Made by a program: the position numbers and the translations under genes. From assembly GCF_015840915.1 (NCBI RefSeq), contig NZ_CP060398.1:1550001-1614000 (forward strand): DNA of 64,000 bases. The letters run 5' to 3'. Source of the stretch: Synechococcus sp. CBW1002. GTDB lineage: Bacteria > Cyanobacteriota > Cyanobacteriia > PCC-6307 > Cyanobiaceae. This document shows positions 1-7,763 of the stretch, piece by piece. The number at the start of each line of letters is the position of its first letter. Positions within the stretch are counted from its first letter, which is position 1. The notes below the pieces were generated by a model, which made no database searches, was not told the origin of the DNA, and was given only the letters and a program-made list of their open reading frames with translations.

Positions 1-897
1 CGATACCGCTCGTCTCATCAGCAACACATCCAGAAGGCGCTGATGCTTATGAATCTTCAGCTTCATCATGTTGTCAGAGATATCAGCGGACTAACCGGTA
101 GGCGAATCATCGATGCCATACTTTCAGGTGAGAGGGACCCCGAAAGACTCGCTTCTCTCCGAGACAGACGCTGCAAGGAGAGCGCGGCAACAATTGCGGC
201 TGCTCTTGAGGGGAACTACCAAGACGATCACTTGTTCTCTTTGAAGATCGCAGTTGAGCTCTTTGACACCTATTCAGAGAAGATCAGGGCCTGCGAGCTT
301 GCGGCACAATCATTGATGACAGAGCTTGCCGGCTCGGACTATCAAGATCCAGGCAGTCAACCTGGGGATTGGAAGATATGCGGACATGGCTTTGCATTTA
401 ACCCAACCCACCTAATTCAAGCCTTGTCAGGCCACAATCTTCTAAGGCTTCCGGGATTAGGACCAACAACAGTTCTCACGCTCATTAGTGAGTGTGGGTT
501 GGACATGAAGCGCTGGCCCAGTGCCCAGCATTTTGTGTCATGGCTGGGACTCAGTCCTCAGAACAGGATCTCAGGGGGAAAGGTACTTTCTTCACGAACA
601 CGACAGGGCACTACGCGAGCAGGTAGTGCCTTTTGGATGGCTGCCGTACCGCTGGGAAGAACGAATACTGCACTGGGTGCTTTTCAACGTCGTCTGGCAG
701 CACGTGCCGGAAAGAGTAAAGCATTAATTGCTACTGCCCGAAAGCTTGCCATTCTTTACTACAAGACGCTCCGTGATGGTTTGGTATATCAGGATCCCGG
801 TGCTGCCGCATATCAGGAGGAATCAAGGGATCGTCAGATTCGTGGTCTCCAGCGACGCGCCATTGCCCTTGGTTTTCAACTTGTTGCCTCTGCTTGA
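1..897 (+). CDS. IS110 family transposase, C-terminal part (cut by window start)
   Basis: The reading frame is open from base 1 and ends at TGA 895-897. It corresponds to about the last 298 residues of the complete 447-residue transposase at 16576-17919, so the N-terminal DEDD RuvC-like domain is missing here only because the window begins inside the gene. The visible part carries the C-terminal Transposase_20 region with the helix-hairpin-helix-like stretch RLPGLGPTTVLTLISECG and, further on, the serine-bearing region SGGKVLSSRTRQGTTRAGSA. The gene is directly followed by an IS3 element, as in the second copy. It is probably intact outside the window. Confidence 0.85.
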   Translation, partial: RYRSSHQQHIQKALMLMNLQLHHVVRDISGLTGRRIIDAILSGERDPERLASLRDRRCKESAATIAAALEGNYQDDHLFSLKIAVELFDTYSEKIRACELAAQSLMTELAGSDYQDPGSQPGDWKICGHGFAFNPTHLIQALSGHNLLRLPGLGPTTVLTLISECGLDMKRWPSAQHFVSWLGLSPQNRISGGKVLSSRTRQGTTRAGSAFWMAAVPLGRTNTALGAFQRRLAARAGKSKALIATARKLAILYYKTLRDGLVYQDPGAAAYQEESRDRQIRGLQRRAIALGFQLVASA

Positions 898-946
898 GGT
901 GTGGTCAGTCAGCCGAGATCCCTGTTGGCCGTTGGTGTTTCTTAGG
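1..946 (+). mobile_element. IS110 element, copy 1 (left part outside window)
   Basis: Bases 1-946 match bases 17023-17968 of the second copy wherever I compared them. The element ends at the junction TTCTTAGG/AAGAAGTCC, where the following IS3 element begins without its outermost terminal bases. IS110 elements lack ordinary terminal inverted repeats, so the right end is inferred from the junction and could move by 2 bases. The left end and the non-coding 5' part lie before the window. Confidence 0.85.
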
Positions 947-996
947 AAGAAGTCCGCTCGGTTTGACCCGTCCACCTGGGGGCCCAACCGACGACT

Positions 997-1506
997 ATGC
1001 AACCGCCCTATGACGCCGCTCTGCGGGAAGCCGTCCGCCTGCGGATGAGCCCTCCGAACCTTGAGAGCGTGGCTGAGATCGCCCGCGACACCGGGATCAC
1101 GGCGCAGACCATCTACAACTGGCGGAGCCAGTGGCAGAAGCAGGGCCAGCTGGTGCCTGCCACGAACCGGCCGCCGGAGCAGTGGAGCGCTGCCGACAAG
1201 CTGGCAGCCGTGATCCAGGCCGCAGGACTGAACGGAAGCGAGCTCGGGTCGTTCTGCAGGGAGCGGGGGCTGTACCCCAAGCAGGTTGCCCGTTGGCGCC
1301 AGGCCGCCGAGGATGCCAATGGCCCCAGCGCGCCGAGCATGGCTGATCAGCGGGAACTGCAACGCAAGAATCAGGAACTGGTCCGGCGGAATCGCCAGCT
1401 GGAGCGTGAATTGCAGAAGAAAGAAAAAGCACTGACAGAAGCGGCGACGTTGTTGATGCTCTCAAAAAAGTTCAACCAGATCTTTCAACCGGACGAGGAT
1501 CCTTGA
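997..1506 (+). CDS. IS3-type element OrfA (helix-turn-helix protein)
   Basis: This 169-residue protein is the DNA-binding partner of an IS3-like transposase. Residues about 5-60 contain a helix-turn-helix with the IAxxxGItaqTIYNWrsQW pattern. A second, similar HTH lies at about 70-110 (SFCRERGLYPKQVARWR), followed by a C-terminal coiled coil rich in Q, E and R (about 120-155). The stop TGA overlaps the TTG start of OrfB by one or two bases, the usual coupled arrangement. The same sequence occurs at 18019-18528. Its family placement as IS3 rather than a related DDE family is my judgement. Confidence 0.8.
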   Translation: MQPPYDAALREAVRLRMSPPNLESVAEIARDTGITAQTIYNWRSQWQKQGQLVPATNRPPEQWSAADKLAAVIQAAGLNGSELGSFCRERGLYPKQVARWRQAAEDANGPSAPSMADQRELQRKNQELVRRNRQLERELQKKEKALTEAATLLMLSKKFNQIFQPDEDP

Positions 1507-2007
1507 TTCCGTCTGGCGATCGCGGTGCGATCGTCGCGCTTCTACAGGAAGGCATCAGTCGTGGCCTTTCGGCCAAGGCCATTGCTGATCTTTTCGGCCT
1601 GGCGACACGCACGCTGAGGCGATGGGGCTTGATGATTCGGACCCAGGGATTCAGCTGCGATCAACGCAAGGGAGCGTCCAGGCATGTCATGCATCGTTTC
1701 AGCGAGGAGGAGCGCCAACAGGTGTTGTCCACTGTCAACGATCCACGCTTTGCCGATCTCACGCCTGGTCAGATCGTGGCGATCCTTGCCGAGGAGGGAG
1801 TCTACGTGGGATCGGAGTCAACGATTTACCGCATCATGCGCCAGGAAGGCCTGTTAAATCATCGCGGCAGGAGCCGCCCACCGCGGGAGCCAAGAGAGCC
1901 ACCCGTGCTGGAGGCAACGGGCATCCATCAAGTGCTGGCCTGGGATATCACCCTGTTGCCGGGGCCTGTGAAGGGTCAATTCTACTACCTTTATATGGTG
2001 ATGGATG

Positions 2008-3702
2008 GTAAGCATTCAGGGGTCGGGACAGCACGCGGCGAACATCGTCTCTGCTGAACCCTTGACGGCGTCCTGATTCCCGTTTGCATCTCAGGCAGAG
2101 ACTGCTTGAGATGGGCGCCCCTCCTGCTGGCATTTCCGAGGTGGACTGGTTGTCGTGGCCAGCTGGTGCCAGGGAGTTCATCCTGGCTCAACAGGAGGAG
2201 ATGGTGCAGCTCCGCGTCCAGCTCACCGCCCTGGCGACCGAACTGGCCCATCTGCGCGAGCGGATCGGCCGCAGCTCCCGCAATTCTTCCAAGCCTCCCT
2301 CCAGTGATGGCCAGGGGTTTAGGCCGCCCGAACGACGCAAGGGCAGTGGCCGCAAGCGCGGCGGCCAGCCGGGCCATCCCGGATCTGGGCCGGAGCTGCT
2401 GCCGATCGAGCGGGTGGATGAGGTGGTCGAGCACCACCCCCAGGCCTGCCGCCGCTGCGGCACGTTGCTACAGGGTCAGGATCCCGAGCCCTTGAGGCAC
2501 CAGGTGATCGAGATTCCACCGATCACGCCTCTGGTGATCGAGCACCGGCTGCACCGCCTGGTCTGCCCCTGCTGTTCCACCAGCACCTGTGCCTCGTTAC
2601 CGGCGGAGGTGGAAGTAAGCCATTACGGTCCCCGGCTCAGTGCTCTGGTGGGTCTGCTGGGTAGTGCCTTCCCGTTGAGTTTCAGCAAGACCCAGGCGCT
2701 GCTGGATCAGCTGCTGGGGGTACAGATCAGCCGGGGAGCGATGGCCACTATCCGCCAGCGCTTGAGTGCAGCACTGGAGCAGCCCATGCAGGAGGCCCTT
2801 GCGTTTGCCCGTCAGCAGTCGGTGGTCTATGTCGATGAAACCGGTGCCCCCACCGGTAATGCCGATGGGGGCAACCCCGATGGCCGGCGCGGCTGGGAGT
2901 GGGTCATGGTGACCGCCATGGGGGTGACAGTGTTCTTGCAGAGCCTGAGCCGCTCGGCTGCCGCCGCGATCGACCTGCTCGGGAATGCCTTTGGCGGAAT
3001 TGTGGTGAGCGATCGCTTCTCCGCCTACAACCATCTCCCGCTGGAGCAGCGCCAGCTGTGCTGGGCGCACGTGATCCGCGATCTCACTGCCATCGCTGAC
3101 CGTCAGGGCGCCAGCGGTGAGATTGGAGCGGAGCTGCTGGGCCTGCAGCAGCAGCTGTTTGCCCAGTGGCACCGCTACAAAGACGGAACGATCGACTGGT
3201 CCACGTTGCAGCAGGGCTGTCGGCCGATCCGCCAGGCGTTTGTGGGCACGCTGCAGCGGGTTGTGGAGCTGGGCTGCCAGCGCGGCGAGCGAACGCCGTG
3301 GGCCAAGACGGTGCGTACCTGCCATCAGTTGCTGCAAGTGAGCGATGGCCTCTGGACCTTCCTGGAGATTGAAGGGATCGAGCCCACCAACAACGCAGCC
3401 GAGCGTGCCCTGCGCCATTCGGTGATTCAGCGCAAGATCAGCCATGGCGTCCAATCCCGCCAGGGTGCAATCTGCCGCAGCAGGTTGCTCACGGTCACCA
3501 CCAGCCTGCGGCAACAGGGCCGTGATATCTGGCAGTTCCTGGAGCAGGCCTTGATCGCCCATCATCGTGGCGGTGAGATGCCATCGCTGTTGCCGAATCC
3601 CTGAGCCGGCCGTCATCGATCGTGGTGTCTGTGGTCGCTTGGTGATCAGCGATCAAGGGCGGTGAATGCTGCGCGGCTGCGTCACGGCCCCTGAACGGAT
3701 AC
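2008..3702 (+). mobile_element. IS66 family element with 8-bp target duplication
   Basis: The left end begins GTAAGCATTCAGGGGTCG. The right end, read on the other strand, begins GTATCCGTTCAGGGGCCG, giving imperfect inverted repeats with the GTA start typical of IS66. The 8-bp sequence GATGGATG flanks the element at 2000-2007 and 3703-3710, and occurs once at the matching place in the uninterrupted copy (19022-19029). The length is 1695 bp with a single gene, so the accessory tnpA and tnpB genes of longer IS66 members are absent. Confidence 0.95.
2084..3604 (+). CDS. IS66 family transposase TnpC
   Basis: This 506-residue protein is the DDE transposase of the IS66 element. The N-terminal third has a leucine-zipper-like coiled coil (about 25-60), the SSRNSSKPPSSDG motif (about 65-77), and a zinc-binding Cys-rich segment (CRRCGTLL then CPCCSTSTC, about 125-170). 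The catalytic domain follows, with VYVDETGAP giving the first Asp, VVSDRFSAYN the second and NNAAERALR the Glu. The TTG start used here could instead be ATG at 2111, which begins MGAPPAGISEVDW. The full-length frame suggests a recent, possibly still active insertion. Its size matches single-gene IS66 members. Confidence 0.95.
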   Translation: MHLRQRLLEMGAPPAGISEVDWLSWPAGAREFILAQQEEMVQLRVQLTALATELAHLRERIGRSSRNSSKPPSSDGQGFRPPERRKGSGRKRGGQPGHPGSGPELLPIERVDEVVEHHPQACRRCGTLLQGQDPEPLRHQVIEIPPITPLVIEHRLHRLVCPCCSTSTCASLPAEVEVSHYGPRLSALVGLLGSAFPLSFSKTQALLDQLLGVQISRGAMATIRQRLSAALEQPMQEALAFARQQSVVYVDETGAPTGNADGGNPDGRRGWEWVMVTAMGVTVFLQSLSRSAAAAIDLLGNAFGGIVVSDRFSAYNHLPLEQRQLCWAHVIRDLTAIADRQGASGEIGAELLGLQQQLFAQWHRYKDGTIDWSTLQQGCRPIRQAFVGTLQRVVELGCQRGERTPWAKTVRTCHQLLQVSDGLWTFLEIEGIEPTNNAAERALRHSVIQRKISHGVQSRQGAICRSRLLTVTTSLRQQGRDIWQFLEQALIAHHRGGEMPSLLPNP

Positions 3703-4486
3703 GATGGATGTGTGGAGCCGGCGCATCCTTGGCGTTGAGGTGCACGATCGTGAATGCGGCGAACTGGCCAAGCACTTCTTTGATCGTGTCTGCCGTGATG
3801 AAGGGATCAGCTCGGGGTCGACCACGATCCTGCACGCCGATAACGGAGCACCCATGCGCTCCTACACCTTGGCCGCCAAGCTGGCCGAGCTCGGCATCTC
3901 CCTGTCATTCTCGCGGCCGCGGGTGAGCAATGACAACGCCTACGTTGAGTCATGGTTCCGAACCATGAAATATCACCAGAGCTATCCAGTGCGTCGTTTC
4001 CGGGATCTTCTCTCAGTGCGTGCCTGGGTCGATGGTTTTGTTGACTGGTACAACGCTGAGCATCGTCACAGCGGCATCAAGTATGTGACGCCCAATCAAC
4101 GTCACTACGGAGAAGCTGACGCGATCTGCAGAGTCCGTCAGCAGACCTATGAGCAGGCGCGTGCGCAACATCCACGCCGCTGGGCCAGGCCACCTCGCGA
4201 TTGGGCTCAGCCAACAGTCGTGCGGGTCAACCATCCCAGACCGCAGGACACTGTCGCTGCTTGAAGATCAGAAACCCAGGCCCCAGGGGGTTGTGGTTGG
4301 ACCGCCCGCAAGAGGCGGGCCGGCCTCAGCCTCCGACCGGGGGCCGGCCGCTCAAGCCTGCGCTCCTGATCAACGCGCGATGACGATCAACATCCGATCT
4401 CGAAGCCCATGATCCTCCATCCGGAGTAGGCTTTCTGAGGTACTCAGATCAGTACCCTGAGCGGACATCTTTGCTGATAGGCGCCG

Positions 4487-4522
4487 CCATGGGATCAGCC
4501 CCTCCAGTTGAACCCAGCGATT
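4487..4522 (-). mobile_element. Remnant of IS5/IS1182-type element, internal part
   Basis: These 36 bases match 9301-9336 inside the complete element at 7764-9530 and would encode NRWVQLEGLIPW on the minus strand. The remnant continues at 7065 after the IS3 element that was inserted into it; the trinucleotide ATT is repeated on both sides. The rest of the element, towards its 3' end, is missing where it abuts the IS3-type element at 4486. Confidence 0.9.
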
Positions 4523-4602
4523 TGAGGTGGTCTGGCTTTTCTGGACAGGCCCCATCGTTAACCTCTGAGGCGGGGTACCGCCCCTGAAAGGGGCTCCCAC
4601 CG

Positions 4603-4890
4603 ATGAGCAAGCGCCGCGCCCACAGCCCCGAGTTCAAGGCCAGGGTCGCCATGGAGGCGATCAGTGGCCGCAAGACGATCCAGGAGATCGCCGCCGACCA
4701 CGCCATCCACCCGATCCAGGTGAGCCAGTGGAAGCGGCAGCTCCTGGACGGTGCCAGCGAGCTCTTCACCCGAGGCAAGAAGACCAAGGACAAGGAGGAG
4801 GGGCAGGCCAAGGAGGCGGAGCTGTTCCAGCAGATCGGACGGCTGCAGATGGAGCTGGAGTGGCTCAAAAAAAAGTCTCAACTGCTCTGA
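4603..4890 (+). CDS. IS3 family OrfA (transposase HTH protein)
   Basis: This 95-residue protein begins MSKRRAHSPEFKARVAMEAI, the classical IS3 OrfA start. It has a helix-turn-helix at about 20-45 (TIQEIAADHAIHPIQVSQWK) and a C-terminal leucine-zipper helix (about 65-92). It ends at TGA shortly after an A8 run at 4867-4874, a potential slippery site for making an OrfAB fusion. The downstream OrfB sequence, however, lies in the +1 frame, not in the -1 frame usually used, so an indel may have disturbed this element. Confidence 0.9.
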   Translation: MSKRRAHSPEFKARVAMEAISGRKTIQEIAADHAIHPIQVSQWKRQLLDGASELFTRGKKTKDKEEGQAKEAELFQQIGRLQMELEWLKKKSQLL

Positions 4891-4947
4891 TGCCCGTGAA
4901 CTGCGCAAGCTGGTCGATCACGACCACCCCGAGCTCAGCATCAGCAG

Positions 4948-6213
4948 CAGGGTCGCCTAAAAGTCTGTCCTGGTAGCTCTTGGCAGGTCTGCCAGCATTG
5001 GGTTTGGTCGGCGGGTCTCAGTGCCCCCAATGCCCGAAACCCGCTCCACCGGAGTCGATCAGCCCGCACCGGATGACCTGATCAGCTTCCTCAAGGCCAT
5101 CCCGGATGGGCGTTACCGCCGCGGGGTGCGTTACCCGCAGTGGTTCCTGCTGCTGGTGGCTGTGCTCGGGATCCTGAGCGGCTGCCGCAGCTCCCGTGAT
5201 CTGGAGGCCTTTGCCCGGCGGCACCGTGAGGCACTCAACCAGGCGCTGGGCCTGAATTTCAAGCGCTGGCCCTCCGATGCCACCTTCCTCTACCTGTTCA
5301 ACAAGGCCCACCTGCAGGAGTTTGGCCAGGTGCTGCAGGCCTGGATGATCAGCCAGGTCCCAAGCGGGGCAACGGGTCTGGATCAGCTGGTGTGTGATGG
5401 CAAGACCCTGCGCGGCTCTGCCGTGGAGACAGAAGACGGCAGTCACCGGTTTGTCGCCCAGGTCACGGTGTACGCCCGGGCCCTTGGCGTCGCCCTGGCC
5501 CAGACGACCTATGACACCCACGAATCCAGTGAGCGTGCGGCGCTGAAAGAGCTGCTCAGCAGCCTGGATCTCGATGGCGTGTTGATCCAGGCGGATGCCC
5601 TGCACACGACGCAGGCGTTTTTCGCTGGTGCCTCTCCCAGGGGGCCGACGTGCTCCTGACCGTCAAATCGAACCAGAAGACCCTCTACCGCCAGATCGGC
5701 TGCCAGTTCCAGGGAAAGCGTCACATCCCTTTCACTGCAACAGATCACGAGAAGCGCCACGGGCGCGACACCGTCTGGGAACTGCGAGCCAGAGAGGCAC
5801 CGGAGCACATCAAAGCCAACTGGCCCGGCAGCGCCTGGATCGTTGAGGTGATCACAGGCACCCTCACCCGCAAGGGCAAGCGCAAGATCAGGCACCACCT
5901 GTTCCTCACCAGCGTGCGCACCACGCCACAAGCCCTGCTGCGCCTGATCCGTCAGCGCTGGAGCATTGAGAACGAATGGCACTGGGCCCGTGACGTCCAG
6001 CTGGGTGAGGACGCTCATCGCTACGCCAACCGGATCGGGGCCCCGGTGTTCGCCTTCCTGCGAACCATCGTGATGAACTTGCTGCGGCGGGGCGGCTACC
6101 GCTCGATCCGCCAAGGCCTGCGGGAGTTGGCCTACGACATCAAGGGAATGCTGGCACTTGGCGGCGTGGCCAGCCGAGGGAGCTTGGGCTGATCACACTT
6201 TTAGGCAGCCCTG
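4948..6213 (+). mobile_element. ISAs1-like element with 10-bp target duplication
   Basis: The left end is CAGGGTCGCCTAAAAGT and the right end on the other strand is CAGGGCTGCCTAAAAGT. GCATCAGCAG is repeated at 4938-4947 and 6214-6223. The length is 1266 bp. It was inserted into the second gene of an IS3 element that itself sits in an older element, so this is the youngest layer of a three-deep nest. Confidence 0.94.
5021..6192 (+). pseudogene. ISAs1 family transposase with frameshift
   Basis: The transposase is readable in two frames: 5021-5659 gives the first 200 or so residues (DLISFLKAIPDGRYRRGVRYP, then LDQLVCDGKTLRGSAV with the first catalytic Asp), and 5650-6192 gives the rest (GADVLLTVKSNQKTLYRQI, QRWSIENEWHWARDVQLGED, with the Glu region). 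The family reading FFRxxLxxGADVLLTVK is restored if one T is added to the T5 run at 5618-5622. The simplest explanation is loss of one T from a T6 run. Programmed frameshifting on the T run is possible but less likely. Confidence 0.88.
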
Positions 6214-7064
6214 GCATCAGCAGGCAGTGTGCGCTGCTGGGGCTGCCTCGATCCACGCTGTACTACCGGCCGACACCGGTCCGTGTATCGACGCTGCGGA
6301 TCATGGCCAGGATCGATGCTCTCTACCTGGAGGATCCCTGCAGCGGCAGCCGCCGGATGGTGGACTATCTGGCCCAAGATGGTATCCCGATCAGCCGAGA
6401 TCGAGTGCGAAACCTCATGCGGCGCATGGGATTACGGGCGATCTACCAGAAGCCCCGGACGACGGTTCCAGGTGATCCGTCCGTGCGGTTCCCCTGCCTG
6501 GTGGACCTCACGCAGGTCACGTCGGTGGATCAGGTCTGGGCGACCGACATCACCTACATCCCTCTGCAGAAAGGGTTCCTCTATCTGGTGGCGATCATGG
6601 ATCTCCATTCCAGGCATGTGCTCAGCTGGAGGCTCTCCAACAGCCTTGACACGAAGTTCTGTCTGGAGGCCCTGGAGATGGCCTTGGGAGGCGGCCGTAG
6701 GCCAGAGATCTTCCACTCCGATCAAGGCTGTCAGTTCACGTCCGCTGACTTTGTGGCCAGACTCAAAGGGGAGCGGATCCAGATCAGCTGGTCCGGCAGA
6801 AAGCGGTGCTACGACAACATCCTTGTTGAACGGCTGTGGAGGACTGTCAAGTACGAGGAGGTCTACCTACGGGCATACAGCGATGGCTGGGACGCTGAAA
6901 TCAGCCTGGCCCGCTTCCTGTGGCGGTATTGCCATGTAAGACCTCACAGTTCCCTTGGAGGCAAAACTCCCCACGCGGTCTACACTGAGGCCGAACCATG
7001 TTCCACCCGTCCTGGGTTAACGATGTCAGGGGCCGGAACTGTCCAATAAAAGGCACCCACCTCA

Positions 7065-7260
7065 ATTCTCGGGATCAAGTGTGCCGCCAAATGGCAGGTG
7101 GAACTCCTTGATTGAGATCTGACCGTTATTGTGCCTCCGGTACATATGGAACGATCAGGAGTAAAGGCAATCACGGATTGCCTGATTCACGGCCACTTTA
7201 GCGGTTTCTCATGCTTGAGACCAGCTGCGGCGCAATGGATCTGGATTGTTCAGGAGTCCC
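7065..7260 (-). mobile_element. Remnant of IS5/IS1182-type element, right end
   Basis: These bases match 9335-9530 and end with the intact terminal repeat GATTGTTCAGGAGTCCC, after which the sequence becomes unrelated (TCTATATTGC). It contains the first codons of the transposase on the minus strand, but the gene is cut. Together with 4487-4522 it is the oldest layer of the nest. Confidence 0.92.
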
Positions 7261-7757
7261 TCTATATTGCAATGATGTGACGTCCGACTATTCAGGCCTA
7301 ACAGATGAGCCTTGCTTTCGCAGGAGAGTCCTTGATAGCCAGGATTCTTCGGCTTGTGCCAATGAATCTAGTTGTATACACACGCTGATGCTATAAATGG
7401 ATGTGTGTAAGGCGTCCAGCATTGTTTAGGCTCTGAAGATTCAGCAATTAGCGTACATTCTATAACTGGCACACGCACGCATTGCGTTCTCGTGTTTGAG
7501 CCACAGAAATGCTTCGCGAAGCAATAAAGGAAAGCAAAATAAACCTATCCTGGCACTTTCAAGCGGATAGCCGTCCTCGATTGATGGGAGAGATTTCTGG
7601 TGTGAGTGGGAATACCTCACCCGTAATCTATTTAAGTGCTCATATGTCAACAATCAAACTATAGAGTCATAGTAGTATTCGATCCATTTGGAATTCACAG
7701 ATGAAGCAAGGGTGAGCACCTTGTTGGTCCCAGAATGTAAGCCTCGAATGCTGAAAG
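7261..7757. other. AT-rich spacer without recognisable gene
   Basis: About 500 bases that are visibly richer in A and T than the rest of the window. The short open frames here have no recognisable family, and I see no promoter or RNA gene that I would defend. It is probably old intergenic or decayed sequence caught between two insertion elements. Confidence 0.5.
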
Positions 7758-7763
7758 CATGTA

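Larger units (their letters stand above)
1503..4264 (+). pseudogene. IS3-type OrfB transposase, split by IS66
   Basis: The 5' half (1503-2007) codes for the HTH and the start of the rve/DDE catalytic domain, up to the residues preceding WSRR. It is then interrupted by IS66 and resumes at 3703/3711-4264, giving the remaining catalytic core (LHADNGAPM, second Asp region; YVESWFRTMKYH, Glu region). The undisturbed 352-residue version is at 18525-19583. The two halves are separated by 1695 bp of IS66 plus an 8-bp duplication, so no functional transposase is expected from this copy. Two substitutions relative to the second copy lie at 1969 (changes Ala to Val) and 1979 (silent), just left of the insertion. 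Confidence 0.9.
947..4480 (+). mobile_element. IS3-type element, copy 1, interrupted by IS66
   Basis: This is a two-ORF DDE element. The right end, GGACATCTTTGCTGATAG, is the reverse complement of a left terminus of form TGTCAGCAAAGAAGTCC, which is seen intact only in the fragment at 16111. In this copy the outer eight or so left bases are missing because an IS110 sits in the terminal repeat. An IS66 element (2008-3702) splits the second gene. Six further bases (GCGCCG, to 4486) are shared with the second copy beyond the apparent end, so the exact terminus is uncertain. Confidence 0.8.
4895..7049 (+). pseudogene. IS3 family OrfB transposase, split by ISAs1-like element
   Basis: The beginning of OrfB (DARELRKLVDHDHPELSIS) is visible at about 4895-4947, then interrupted by the ISAs1-like element. 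It resumes at 6214 with RQCALLGLPRSTLYYRPTP and runs to 7049. The long intact part (from about 6303, 248 residues) shows the rve integrase core: VWATDITYIPL (first Asp), FHSDQGCQFTS (second Asp) and NILVERLWRTVKYEEVYL (Glu). Joining the two sides at the duplicated GCATCAGCAG restores the normal family reading. The gene is dead as it stands. Confidence 0.9.
4523..7064 (+). mobile_element. Second IS3 family element, interrupted by ISAs1-like element
   Basis: The left end is TGAGGTGGTCTGGCTTTTCT and the right end on the other strand is TGAGGTGGGTGCCTTTTATT, an imperfect inverted repeat that continues through TGGACAG. The trinucleotide ATT is duplicated at 4520-4522 and 7065-7067. The host sequence on both sides is the remnant of an IS5/IS1182-type element. 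Without the nested insertion (4948-6213) and its 10-bp duplication, the element would be 1266 bp, a normal IS3 size. Confidence 0.93.

Noticed and set aside
7211-7653. Short frames in the AT-rich spacer (7211-7396 plus; 7441-7653 minus)
   Set aside because: No family resemblance, poor starts, and the first begins inside the IS remnant.
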